This document shows, piece by piece, positions 36,930 through 44,888 of a stretch of DNA of 64,000 bases (position 1 is the stretch's first letter; each line of letters starts with the position of its first letter). A program made the position numbers and the translations under genes. Below the pieces are notes generated by a model. The model did not search any database and had not been told where the DNA came from. It was given only the letters and a program-made list of their open reading frames with translations. This DNA is from CAIMWS01 sp964409245 (GTDB lineage Bacteria; Verrucomicrobiota; Verrucomicrobiia; Limisphaerales; UBA1319), in NCBI GenBank assembly GCA_964409245.1, contig CAYPCQ010000006.1:1-64000 (forward strand), given 5' to 3'.

Positions 36930-37754
36930 ATGAAAAGCATTGCCAATATCGGCTTGCCGGAGGTGCAGGCGGTTTACGGCGGCCCGGAGGGCGATCTGTG
37001 GGAATTGATCATGGGCGAGCAGGTCCACCTCGGGGGATTCCAATCCTCCATGGACCTGGCCAGGCGCGCCGGCCTGGGGGAGGGCATGTGCGGGGTGGAC
37101 CTCTGCTGCTGCACCGGCGCGGGCATGCGCTTCCTGGTGCGATTTTTCAAAGTCCAAAAAATGACCGGCGTGGATGCCACCGCGAAAGTGGTCGAGCAGG
37201 GGCGTGCCCGTTGCGCGCAGGCCGGCCTGGCGGATCGGATCCATTTTCTGCAGGCCGATGTCTGTGATTCCGGCCTGCCCGCCGCGGCCGCCGATTTTGT
37301 CTGGGGAGAGGATGCCTGGTGCTATGTCGCCGACAAGAACCAGTTGGTCCGCGAGGCCGCGCGCCTGGTCAAACCCGGCGGCGTGATTGCGTTCACCGAC
37401 TGGATCATCGGCCCCTCCGGGCTCAACGACGCCGAGGCGGAGCGGTATCTGAAATTCATGAAGTTCCCCAATGTGCTGGACCTGGACGAGTACTGCCGGC
37501 TGCTGGGCGCCCATGGCTGCCCGGTCCAAACCGCCGAGAACACCGGCCGTTTCGCCCCCGCCATGGATCTATACCTGGATATGGTCAGCCAGCAGCTTGC
37601 CTATGACGTCCTGCGCATCATCGGCTTTGATATGGCCATGATGGAGGGGCTCGCCGGCGAAATGCAGTTCATGCAGCAGCTGGCCCACGAGGGCAAGATC
37701 GCCCAGGGCCTCTTCATCGCCCGCAAGCAGCAGCCCGCGGCCCTGATCCATTAA
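36930..37754 (+). CDS. SAM-dependent class I methyltransferase
   Basis: 274-aa cytoplasmic methyltransferase. From the ATG at 36930 the Rossmann core begins about residue 50 with GVDLCCCTGAGMRFLVRF (motif I, unusually Cys-rich), then MTGVDATAKVVEQGR, FLQADVCD and VWGEDAWCYV, followed by EAARLVKPGGVIAFTDWI. The N-terminal LPEVQAVYGGPEGDLWELIMGEQVHLGGF matches the group that includes sarcosine/dimethylglycine-type N-methyltransferases. The dehydratase-like gene begins 7 bp after its stop, so they form an operon. Substrate unknown; the context suggests an anaerobic pathway. Confidence 0.85.
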   Translation: MKSIANIGLPEVQAVYGGPEGDLWELIMGEQVHLGGFQSSMDLARRAGLGEGMCGVDLCCCTGAGMRFLVRFFKVQKMTGVDATAKVVEQGRARCAQAGLADRIHFLQADVCDSGLPAAAADFVWGEDAWCYVADKNQLVREAARLVKPGGVIAFTDWIIGPSGLNDAEAERYLKFMKFPNVLDLDEYCRLLGAHGCPVQTAENTGRFAPAMDLYLDMVSQQLAYDVLRIIGFDMAMMEGLAGEMQFMQQLAHEGKIAQGLFIARKQQPAALIH

Positions 37755-37760
37755 TTTCCC

Positions 37761-38981
37761 ATGCCCGACCGCCCTCCTGCCGAGCCGGATGCTGCCAGCC
37801 TGATGGAGGATGGAGCCGGCATTCCCCAGCCATCGCCCGCCGCCTGGTTCGCGGACATGATCGACCACTGCCTGGAATATGCCGAACAGGCCCGCGCCGC
37901 AGGCCGGCCCGTGGTGGGGATCCTCTGCGAATACACCCCCCGGGAATTGATCCTGGCGGCGGGGGCCGTGCCTGTCTGCCTGTGCGGCGGCTCCGCGAAA
38001 ACCATCCCGGCGGCGGAGGAGTATCTGCCGTCCAACCTTTGCCCGCTCATCAAATCGACCTTTGGCTTCCACCTCCTCAAGAAAAACCCGTTTCTGGAAA
38101 TGGCGGATTGGGTGGTGGCGGAGACCACCTGCGACGGCAAGAAAAAGATGTATGAGCTGCTGAGCCAGGACCGCCCCATGTATGTGCTCGAGCTGCCCCA
38201 AAAGGCGGGTTCGCCCGCCGCCCGCGAGCTTTGGGTGCGGGAGATGCGGGCCTTCAAATCCGCCCTGGAGGAGCGCTACCGGACCTGCATCACGGAGGAA
38301 AAGCTCCGGGCCGCCGTGCGGCTCATGAACCGAGAACGCCACCTCCGCCGCCAGCTCGCCGCCCTCATGAAAGCCGAAGCGCCGGCCCTCACCGGCCGCC
38401 AGCTGCTCGATTTCAAAAGCAGCATTTCCGGCCTGCCCGCCGACTTCGAGCAATACGAGCGCGCCCTGCAGCTATACCAGGCCGGCCCCCCTCCCGCCGG
38501 CCGGCGCCGCCGGGTGCGCGTGCTGCTGACCGGGGTGCCGGTGGTGCACGGCGCCGAGCGGGTGGTGGAGATCATCGAGGACCGGGGCGGGTTGATCGTG
38601 TGCCAGGAGAATTGCACCGGCCTGAAGCCCATCCTCGAGGATGTCGATGAACAGGCGCCGGACCTGGTGGCCGCCATCGCCGACAAATATTTCCACCTCC
38701 CCTGCTCGGTCAAGACCCCCAATGACGCGCGCCTGGCGCTCCTGCGGGAATTATGCGCCGAATTCCGGGCGCAGTGTGTCATCGACCTGACCTGGCAGGC
38801 CTGTCTCACCTACGATATCGAGGCCGCCCGGGTCAAGCGCCTCGTGGAGCAGGATCTGCACCTGCCGTACCTGCACCTCCAGACCGACTATGCCCCGGCG
38901 GACTCCGCCCGGATTGCCGTGCGGGTTGAAGCCCTGTTCGAAACCGTCCAGGCGGGCCTCCCGGACGGCTTGACATCCTGA
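37761..38981 (+). CDS. 2-hydroxyacyl-CoA dehydratase family iron-sulfur protein (double-cubane type)
   Basis: 406 aa of the HgdB/BcrC/YjiM family. Landmarks are AAGRPVVGILCEYTPRELILAAGAVPVCLCGG, split by the usual turn, then YLPSNLCPLIKSTFGF and WVVAETTCDGKKKMYELL; the Cys residues in these blocks are cluster ligands in the family. The NLCPLIK and TTCDGKKKMYE motifs are those of the double-cubane [8Fe-8S] proteins that carry out low-potential reductions. The ATP-dependent ASKHA activator such proteins require is not encoded in the window. Co-transcribed with the methyltransferase 7 bp upstream. Oxygen-sensitive in known cases. Confidence 0.85.
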   Translation: MPDRPPAEPDAASLMEDGAGIPQPSPAAWFADMIDHCLEYAEQARAAGRPVVGILCEYTPRELILAAGAVPVCLCGGSAKTIPAAEEYLPSNLCPLIKSTFGFHLLKKNPFLEMADWVVAETTCDGKKKMYELLSQDRPMYVLELPQKAGSPAARELWVREMRAFKSALEERYRTCITEEKLRAAVRLMNRERHLRRQLAALMKAEAPALTGRQLLDFKSSISGLPADFEQYERALQLYQAGPPPAGRRRRVRVLLTGVPVVHGAERVVEIIEDRGGLIVCQENCTGLKPILEDVDEQAPDLVAAIADKYFHLPCSVKTPNDARLALLRELCAEFRAQCVIDLTWQACLTYDIEAARVKRLVEQDLHLPYLHLQTDYAPADSARIAVRVEALFETVQAGLPDGLTS

Positions 38982-39076
38982 ACCGCCCGGTTAACTCGGC
39001 TGGCCCGCCCGTAACTCCGGCCGGACCCAATGGAAGCCCGGCCCCGGCCTGGCGATTTCCACGGCCCCCGGGGCCA

Positions 39077-40294
39077 TCAGATCTTGAAAATTTGGATGCG
39101 CTGCCCGGGCCGGATCCGGTCGCCGGGATAGAGGATGACCTCCTCGCCCTCCTTCAACCCCCCCACGATCTGGGTCTCGGTGCCGTTGGAGCGGCCCACC
39201 TGCACCGGGCGGAGTTCGGCCACCCCGCGCGCGTGCACAAACACCGCCCACTGGCTCCCCTGGCGGAACACCGAGCCGGCGGGCACCCGCAGCGCCTGTT
39301 CCGCCTGCCAGACAATGATCCGGGCGTCCACGCGGAACTGGTCCCCCAGCTGCGCGCGTTTCTCCGGGGGCGTCAGCAGGTCGGCCACCACGTTCACCCG
39401 CTGTTCCTCCACCCCCAGCGCCGAGACCTTCGTGAACGCCGCCGGCTCCACCAGCCGCACCTGCGCCGCCAGCGGCTCCCCGCCGCCCCACTGCTCCAGC
39501 TCCACGGGCGTGCCCGGGCTGATCTGCGCGCCGTCCCGCGACAGCACCTCGATCACCACCTCCAGGTCGGCCGGGTTGCCGATCTCCACCAGCGGGGCGC
39601 CGGCCGGCACCACCCGCGAGCTTTCCTGGTGCACCCGCAGGATGCGCCCGCTCACGGGCGCCTTCAGCTCCACCGGCGGGCGGGTGGCGGCCGCGCCGCC
39701 CGGCGTAGATTTGTCGAATTCCGCCAGCTCGGCCTCCGCCAGCCGCAGGGCGCTCTCCGCCGCCGCCTCGTCCTGGGCCGCCGCCGTCGCCTTGAGCTGG
39801 ATCGTCTCCAGCTCCTGGATGGAGACGGTTTTTTCCGTGAACAGCTTCTCGAACCGCTGCCGCTCGCTGGCGGCCTGCGCGTGTGCCGCGCGCGCCTTGG
39901 CCAGGTTCGCCGTGGCGGCGTCGCGCCGCTGCTCGGCGAGCGAGCGTGTGCGCGCGTCCAGCAGCGCGGGCGCCACCGGGTCGATCACGGCGAGCACCGT
40001 CCGGCCCGCCTCCACCTCCGCGCCCGGCTTCAGCTCGATCCGCTGCAGCTGGCCGGACACCGGGGCGGACACCACGTACCGCTGCCGGATCCGCGTTTTG
40101 CCCTCTTCGTCCACCGTCACCCGCAGGCGCCCCGCCAGCGCCGCCGCCAGCTCCACCCGGATCGGCTGCGGCCAGAGGCCGATCACGATCAGCGCCACCA
40201 GCAGCCCGGCCCCGGCGTACGGCAGCGCGCGCCGCAGCCGGTGTTTCGTCCGGTGGTTGCCCCCATTATCCAGCTTGGTTTGTTCCGCAGTCAT
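39077..40294 (-). CDS. HlyD-family periplasmic adaptor (efflux MFP)
   Basis: 405-aa membrane-fusion protein. The start is the ATG at 40292-40294 (MTAEQTKLDNGGN). One transmembrane helix lies at about 25-45 (LPYAGAGLLVALIVIGLW). The lipoyl/barrel-sandwich halves are YVVSAPVSGQLQRIELKPGAEV and VELKAPVSGRILRVHQESSRVV, separated by a long coiled-coil hairpin (about 115-190). Beta-barrel and membrane-proximal domains follow. Such adaptors link inner-membrane ABC or RND pumps to the outer membrane, but no pump gene is next to it; the gene ends facing the dehydratase gene and starts back-to-back with the aldo-keto reductase. Confidence 0.9.
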   Translation of the reverse strand: MTAEQTKLDNGGNHRTKHRLRRALPYAGAGLLVALIVIGLWPQPIRVELAAALAGRLRVTVDEEGKTRIRQRYVVSAPVSGQLQRIELKPGAEVEAGRTVLAVIDPVAPALLDARTRSLAEQRRDAATANLAKARAAHAQAASERQRFEKLFTEKTVSIQELETIQLKATAAAQDEAAAESALRLAEAELAEFDKSTPGGAAATRPPVELKAPVSGRILRVHQESSRVVPAGAPLVEIGNPADLEVVIEVLSRDGAQISPGTPVELEQWGGGEPLAAQVRLVEPAAFTKVSALGVEEQRVNVVADLLTPPEKRAQLGDQFRVDARIIVWQAEQALRVPAGSVFRQGSQWAVFVHARGVAELRPVQVGRSNGTETQIVGGLKEGEEVILYPGDRIRPGQRIQIFKI

Positions 40295-40481
40295 CGTTCC
40301 CGTTTCATATGCGCGCGGCCTCCGGGCCACCCGCTGAAAACGGGGGCAGCCTAGCCATTCCTGGCGCCGCCAGCAACAAGCTTCTGTGCGCCCACCCACC
40401 CATCCGTTGCGCCCCGGATTCCCACTCGATCTTGCAATCGGCCCCCGCCCTCCTTATCGTTCCCCCCGGCGAGAATTTGTT

Positions 40482-41618
40482 ATGCGATACCAAAAAATGA
40501 CGGCGCGCGGGCCGGAGGCATCCATCCTTGGGTTTGGGTGCATGCGCCTGCCCACGATCGGCGGGAATGAGGGGCACATCAACGAGCCGGAAGCCACCCG
40601 GCTCCTCCACACGGCCATCGAGCGGGGCATCAACTACGTGGACACCGCCTACCCGTACCACCAAGGCCACAGCGAGCCGTGGCTGGGCCGGGCGCTGGCC
40701 GGCGGATACCGTGAAAAAATCCTGCTCGCCACCAAGCTCCCCAGCTGGGCCATCCAGACCCGCGCCGATTGCGACCGCTACCTGAACGAACAGCTCACCC
40801 GGCTCCAAACCAGCCAGATCGACTTTTACCTCCTCCACTGCCTCAAGCGGGATTGGTGGGAAAACCTCAAGCGCGCCGGCGTATTCTCCTTTTTGGATGC
40901 CGCCCTCAAGGATGGCCGGATCCGCCACGCGGGGTTTTCCTTCCACGATGATTACCCCTTGTTCGAGGAGGTGGTGCAGGCTTACGACTGGACCTTCTGC
41001 CAGATCCAGCTGAACTACATGGACGAGGCCGTCCAGGCCGGCGTCAAAGGCTTGAAATTCGCCGCCCGGCGCGGCCTGGCCGTGGTGGCCATGGAGCCTC
41101 TGCGCGGCGGCAGCCTGGTCAAACCCCTGCCCGCCGACATCCAGAGCCTCTGGGACGGCGCCCCCGTGCGGCGCCCCCTCGTGGAGTGGGCGTTCCGCTG
41201 GGTGTGGAACCACCCGGAGGTCAACGTCCTGCTCACCAGCGTGAACGAGCCGCGGCAGCTGGAGGAAAACCTCGCCCTGGCCGCCCAAGCCCAGCCCAAT
41301 TCCCTCAGCGCGGAGGAGCTGGCGCTGATCGCCCAAGTCCGGGCCAGGCTCAGCGGGCGCGGCCCCGTCCCCTGCACCGTATGCGGCTATTGCCAGCCCT
41401 GCCCGCAAGGGGTGGCGATCCCCAGGATCCTCAACTTTTACAATGACCGCTACATCTACGAGGATCGCCGCGGCCCGTCCACCGCCTACCAGGTGCTGCT
41501 CAGCCCGGAGCAGCAGGCCACCCGCTGCAACGAATGCGGCGAGTGCGAGGAAGCCTGCCCCCAGCAGATCCCCATCCGCGAAATGCTCAAAAAGAGCCAC
41601 CTGGAACTCGGCGGCTGA
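40482..41618 (+). CDS. Aldo-keto reductase with C-terminal 4Fe-4S ferredoxin domain
   Basis: 378 aa. The start is the ATG at 40482 (MRYQKMTARGPEASILGFGCMRLP). The TIM-barrel part has the catalytic pattern INYVDTAYPYHQGHSE (Asp and Tyr) and the conserved Lys in LATKLPSW, followed by FYLLHCLKRDWW with the active-site His. The last 80 residues hold two cysteine groups, CTVCGYCQPCPQGV and CNECGECEEACPQQIPI, which should bind iron-sulfur clusters. This group is common in anaerobes and Verrucomicrobia and may take electrons from the clusters. It is divergent from the adaptor gene, 190 bp away. Confidence 0.92.
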   Translation: MRYQKMTARGPEASILGFGCMRLPTIGGNEGHINEPEATRLLHTAIERGINYVDTAYPYHQGHSEPWLGRALAGGYREKILLATKLPSWAIQTRADCDRYLNEQLTRLQTSQIDFYLLHCLKRDWWENLKRAGVFSFLDAALKDGRIRHAGFSFHDDYPLFEEVVQAYDWTFCQIQLNYMDEAVQAGVKGLKFAARRGLAVVAMEPLRGGSLVKPLPADIQSLWDGAPVRRPLVEWAFRWVWNHPEVNVLLTSVNEPRQLEENLALAAQAQPNSLSAEELALIAQVRARLSGRGPVPCTVCGYCQPCPQGVAIPRILNFYNDRYIYEDRRGPSTAYQVLLSPEQQATRCNECGECEEACPQQIPIREMLKKSHLELGG

Positions 41619-41639
41619 TCCGTCCGCCACCGGGCATTT

Positions 41640-41820
41640 GCGGTCAATCACCGCCCCCCGCCTGGCGGAGTTCTTGCGGGGCGTGGAGGTGCTGATCCAT
41701 ACTTGTTGGACTGGCCCAAGGTCACCGATTGGATCCGCCAGCGCCAGGCCACCTTGGGCGCCCGTTACACCAGCGAAATGGCCTGCCGGGTGGACCCCGT
41801 TTCGGCCTGTCGTTCCAACT
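41640..41820 (+). pseudogene. Possible coding remnant between AKR gene and repeat c
   Basis: Two fragments in different frames read like protein: RLAEFLRGVEVLIHT and, after an apparent frameshift, DWPKVTDWIRQRQATLGARY. The first is weakly reminiscent of metallo-beta-lactamase-fold proteins. No start or ribosome site is present. Low-confidence remnant; its parent family was not identified. Confidence 0.25.
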
Positions 41821-41857
41821 GAAACGTATTCTGCAGGCGCCCGGCCCTGTCCCTGCA

Positions 41858-41910
41858 ATAGGCTCAGTCGTGCTGGCTCGATCAATTTGTGCAAGAGATT
41901 CGTCATTCGC
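41858..41910 (-). repeat. Family 1 palindromic repeat, copy c (partial)
   Basis: Contains GGCTCAGTCGTGCTGGCTCG then TTTGTGCAAGAGATTCGTC, matching the reverse complement of the 3' part of copies e and f. Confidence 0.65.
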
Positions 41911-42230
41911 GAAATGCAAATCCTGTCCCGGATTGGCGCGCAGCCTGCGTTCCGCCATGCGTAAAAACCTGCGGCGCAGCCCATTCCATCCCAGCTGAAC
42001 GGATGCTGCCAGGCCCGTTCATCCGGCTGGGAAACCACGGTTTTCAGGTTTTTTGGCCCGCCGGACAATGGATCCCCCGGCCCGGCCTGGGGACCACCGC
42101 CCCAGTATCAAGCCTCTGACCTGAAGGGCGGCTGGCGGCTTTGGGTTCGGAATTACGGGCTTGCCAACCATGCAGTTTTTCGGTCTGATCGAACCCGTAA
42201 ATCGGTAAAAACAAATGCAATAACAACAAC

Positions 42231-42236
42231 TATAAT
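42231..42236 (+). promoter_or_regulatory. Consensus -10 box (TATAAT) upstream of the structured RNA
   Basis: A perfect TATAAT lies in an AT-rich stretch that contrasts with the GC-rich surroundings. No good -35 hexamer is found 17 bp upstream. A transcript starting about 7 bp downstream (near 42243) would begin just ahead of the hairpins at 42245-42370. Confidence 0.45.
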
Positions 42237-42242
42237 AAATTT

Positions 42243-42402
42243 AGCGTAGCAGCGGCTACGGTCTGATTGGAAACCTGGAAAATTTTCGTCGCAAGACCGC
42301 CCGAGCGCGCACCCACCTGGGTGCGGCTTGGCGTATTCTTGCGACAGGCTCTTCCAGGTGCCTCAATCAGGGTGCGTTAAGTTCGCACCCTCTTCGTTTT
42401 TC
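42243..42402 (+). ncRNA. Candidate structured RNA (rod-like hairpin plus terminator)
   Basis: Nested complementary segments form one long rod: CTGATTG 42263-42269 with CAATCAG 42364-42370; ACCTGGAA 42273-42280 with TTCCAGGT 42352-42359; GTCGCAAGA 42288-42296 with TCTTGCGAC 42337-42345; CCGAGC 42301-42306 with GCTTGG 42326-42331 (one G-U pair); CGCACCC 42308-42314 with GGGTGCG 42319-42325 around an ACCT loop. Internal bulges of about 7/6 and 4/5 nt separate the stems. A 5' hairpin (CGTAGC/GCTACG, 42245-42260) precedes and a terminator hairpin follows. It could be an independent small RNA (the rod with a central bubble recalls 6S RNA) or a leader of the LamG gene 32 bp downstream. No known family matched by eye. 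Confidence 0.5.
42369..42402 (+). terminator. Intrinsic terminator-like hairpin
   Basis: AGGGTGCG (42369-42376) and CGCACCCT (42384-42391) form an 8-bp stem with a TTAAGTT loop, followed after 5 nt by TTTTT (42397-42401). The stem shares two bases with the last stem of the upstream rod, so the two could compete. Confidence 0.6.
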
Positions 42403-42433
42403 GTAGCGGCCGCCAGGCTGAAAGGGAAAAGGC

Positions 42434-43813
42434 ATGAAACTCAAAGAATCGGTGGTCATGGTGCTGATGGTGGGGCAGGTTTTCGTTTCCGCACAGCAAC
42501 CCGCGTTTTTAACCAATGGCTTGGTGGCGTATTATCCATTCAATGGGAATGCGAATGATGCTAGTGGAAAGGGGCATATGGGAACCGTAAACGGCGCCAC
42601 GCTGGCGCCAGACCGGTTCGGCGTTCCGAATGCAAGTTATTATTTTAATGGAGTTAATAATTATATATATATTAAAGACTCAATATTGCCATCAGAAACG
42701 ACTTCTTTCACAATATCTTTTTGGGTGCTTGTTCCAGCTACTGCCAGATGGGCCGACGTTTTGTGTGATAGGCCATCAGAAAATTACGGTCACAAATATA
42801 GGATAGATGTGGGATCACCCGATATGGTGGTAATGAATTCGAGCGGAACCACTGATTCAAATGTCGCTCCAAATGAATGGATATCCTATGCATATTCATA
42901 CGACATATCCCAAAATAAAGCATTTCTGTATAAAAATGGTTTCCTTATAGCACAAAGCCCGCGCAATGAATATGTAAATCAACTTGCAGGAACATATGTA
43001 GGAATTAGTGTTTCTCCACAAGGTTTTGATCCTGCATTCAAAGGAAATATTGATGACATACGCTTTTATACGCGTGTATTGTTAAACAACGAAGTTAAAA
43101 ACCTTTATGAATATGAAAGTGTTTTACATCCCCATATCGCCACGGCCACGGCTAATATCGTTAATGGCTTCGTGGTGGGGATTACAATTCAAGATGGCGG
43201 TTACGGATATACCAATGCGCCAGCAGTGTCTATTGGCGGCGGAGATGGAACTGGCGCCACCGCCCAGGCAACGATTGATAAAAACGGGGTTGTCACCGCG
43301 ATCACGGTCTTGAATCCCGGCTCGGGCTACACCTCCGCCCCCAAGGTTACCATCGCCTACCCCCCGTTTCCCCCGCGCCCGGCAACCGGCACGGCCACCA
43401 TTGTGAATGGCTTCGTGGTGGGGGCGGAATTGACCGATGGCGGGTATGGATATGATGCGCCGCCGGCGGTGGTTTTGGAAGGGGGAGGCGGGACGGGCGC
43501 GTCCGCCGTGGCGACGGTGGAAAACAAGGTGGTGACCGGCATCCAAATCATCAATCCCGGCACGGGCTACACCTCGGCGCCGGAGATCTTCATCGCGTCG
43601 CCACCGTTCAGCCCGAGATTGACGGTGGCCGTTTCCAAAGTAGCGGTGAAATTGGAGGTGGTGTTGGGGAACAAATACCAATTGGAAACCTCCACCGATC
43701 TCGCCAGCTGGACTGCCGTGGGGAATGTGTTTGTGGCCCAGCGGGAGCAATTGACCCAGGAATTCGACGTGGCCGCCACCGGCCGGTATTTCCGCATCCA
43801 GCAAGTTCCATAG
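42434..43813 (+). CDS. Secreted LamG-domain protein with two Gly-rich repeats
   Basis: 459 aa. A signal peptide (MKLKESVVMVLMVGQVFVSA) precedes a LamG/concanavalin-type domain (about 28-228: LVAYYPFNGNANDASGKGH, FTISFWVL, GNIDDIRFYTRVL). Two repeats of about 80 residues follow, each with NGFVVG, DGGYGY, AP.V and NPGSGYTSAP or NPGTGYTSAP. A C-terminal module ends at the stop TAG (43811-43813). The LamG half (to about 43130) is visibly AT-rich with different codon use, while the repeat half is GC-rich like the genome. Its stop codon lies in the end of repeat copy d. Probably binds carbohydrate at the cell surface. AAGGGAAAAGG precedes the ATG. Confidence 0.85.
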   Translation: MKLKESVVMVLMVGQVFVSAQQPAFLTNGLVAYYPFNGNANDASGKGHMGTVNGATLAPDRFGVPNASYYFNGVNNYIYIKDSILPSETTSFTISFWVLVPATARWADVLCDRPSENYGHKYRIDVGSPDMVVMNSSGTTDSNVAPNEWISYAYSYDISQNKAFLYKNGFLIAQSPRNEYVNQLAGTYVGISVSPQGFDPAFKGNIDDIRFYTRVLLNNEVKNLYEYESVLHPHIATATANIVNGFVVGITIQDGGYGYTNAPAVSIGGGDGTGATAQATIDKNGVVTAITVLNPGSGYTSAPKVTIAYPPFPPRPATGTATIVNGFVVGAELTDGGYGYDAPPAVVLEGGGGTGASAVATVENKVVTGIQIINPGTGYTSAPEIFIASPPFSPRLTVAVSKVAVKLEVVLGNKYQLETSTDLASWTAVGNVFVAQREQLTQEFDVAATGRYFRIQQVP

Positions 43814-43875
43814 CCGTGTTCCGGCAGTTCGGATGGGGGTGATTGCGCCGCAGATTGGTGCACAAGACGGGAGGG
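43811..43875 (+). repeat. Family 1 palindromic repeat, copy d (5' part)
   Basis: Begins TAGCCGTG, containing the stop codon of the LamG gene, and continues GTGATTGCGCCGCAGATT then GGTGCACAAGACGGGA, matching the 5' half of copy g. The 3' half is not present. Confidence 0.7.
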
Positions 43876-44030
43876 AATCCAGGAGTTCCGAGGCAGGCTG
43901 TAAAAAAGCCCTGATGAAAGTCCGGCCAGGGTGAGCAGGAACGCTGTGGACGGTGCGGCGTCCCCCTCACCCTGGCCCTCTCCCCGCCAGCGGGGCGAGG
44001 GAATCCGCGGTGGGATGGCGGAAACCTCCG

Positions 44031-44110
44031 TTGCATGGGCACACCTGCGGTGCGCAGCCGCCGAGGTAACGAGGCGGATCGGCGGCGGGCGAATTTCAGA
44101 TCAGGCTCAA
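44031..44110 (+). repeat. Family 2 repeat, copy 1
   Basis: TTGCATGGGCA, a variable middle, then GCAGCCGCCGAGGTAACGAG and GCGGATCGGC. Same order and direction as 44218-44300. Confidence 0.7.
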
Positions 44111-44170
44111 TTGCCCCAAAACCCGCAGCCATTTGGAATTTGCGGACCGCATAGGCGCATGGTCCAGGTC

Positions 44171-44300
44171 CGCCTCCTGACCTCGGTGGCTACCCGCGTT
44201 GGATGGGTGATCGATCCCGTTGCATCCGCAAACCTAAACCTGGTAGCCGCCGAGGTAACGAGGCGGATCGGCCGCTGGCGTAATTCAAACCAGGTTCTTA
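44171..44300. repeat. Family 2 inverted-repeat element, copy 2
   Basis: Left arm CGCCTCCTGACCTCGGTGGC (44171-44190) and right arm ending GTAACGAGGCG (44242-44265) are reverse complements with about three mismatches over 24 bp, around a 47-bp centre containing GTTGGAT and TTGCATCCGCA. A palindromic, possibly MITE-like unit. Confidence 0.7.
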
Positions 44301-44475
44301 CCACATCCGGTTTCCGCCCCGCCGGCTTTCCGGGATGAACAGCGGCATGGTGCCTGCTGATGGAAATCAGCGCTACCCAATATTACCAACTCCGGTTGCG
44401 CCATTCGCGGCGCTTGAGGCTGATTCTGGCCGTGCTTGCTGTCAGAGGGTGCGGTTTCGCTTCCGATAAAAAAGC

Positions 44476-44507
44476 AAAACCCCCAACTTGCATGAAGCGG
44501 GGGTTTT
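44476..44507. terminator. Bidirectional intrinsic terminator-like hairpin
   Basis: AAAACCCCC (44476-44484) pairs with GGGGGTTTT (44499-44507) around a 14-nt loop. A-run before and T-run after would permit termination on either strand. No gene ends directly at it. Confidence 0.55.
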
Positions 44508-44706
44508 GACAGGGTTCAAAAGTGTCTTCCTTCCTTCGAACCTTTGTTCCAGTCTCCGTTTTTTGCGCCCATCAGTCAACTTTATCCGGGCGGAATCCGG
44601 CATTTTTCCGGGCCATCAGTACAAACCTTCTGCCAGTCACTCGATTGGCAGGGGGAAAACAGCGTTAGCAATTGGGATGCCGTTTTTTCTAAACGTACAG
44701 CACCAA

Positions 44707-44712
44707 TATAAT
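44707..44712 (+). promoter_or_regulatory. Possible -10 box upstream of the NAD(P)HX repair gene
   Basis: Perfect TATAAT in an AT-rich segment about 180 bp before the gene start; the -35 region is only T-rich. Weak support. Confidence 0.25.
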
Positions 44713-44888
44713 ACCGATCGGCGCTTTGGTAGCAAACTTTAATTATGGGCTGGATTTATTAAATTTTCTTAAGTGGGACGGCTGCCTTTGGCCGTCCAGG
44801 GACCAGACCTCTGCGGATTCCAGGCGGGAGGCGGATGAAAAACATCCCAAGGCTTTACGTTCCGGCTGGCGGAAGGCATGCTTAAGCC

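Larger units (their letters stand above)
43876..44888. other. Long non-coding stretch with repeats and a terminator
   Basis: About 1 kb without a convincing gene. It holds family 2 repeats (44031-44300), a terminator-like hairpin (44476-44507) and an AT-rich stretch with TATAAT at 44707-44712 that may be the promoter of the Nnr gene. Arg-rich open frames here are caused by the repeats. Confidence 0.55.

Noticed and set aside
42243..42402. Signal recognition particle RNA
   Set aside because: The apical loop is ACCT, without the conserved GGAA-type tetraloop and neighbouring bulges of SRP RNA.
43876..44888. Arg/Pro-rich open frames on both strands in the 44 kb region
   Set aside because: They are produced by the family 2 repeats and lack start signals or similarity.
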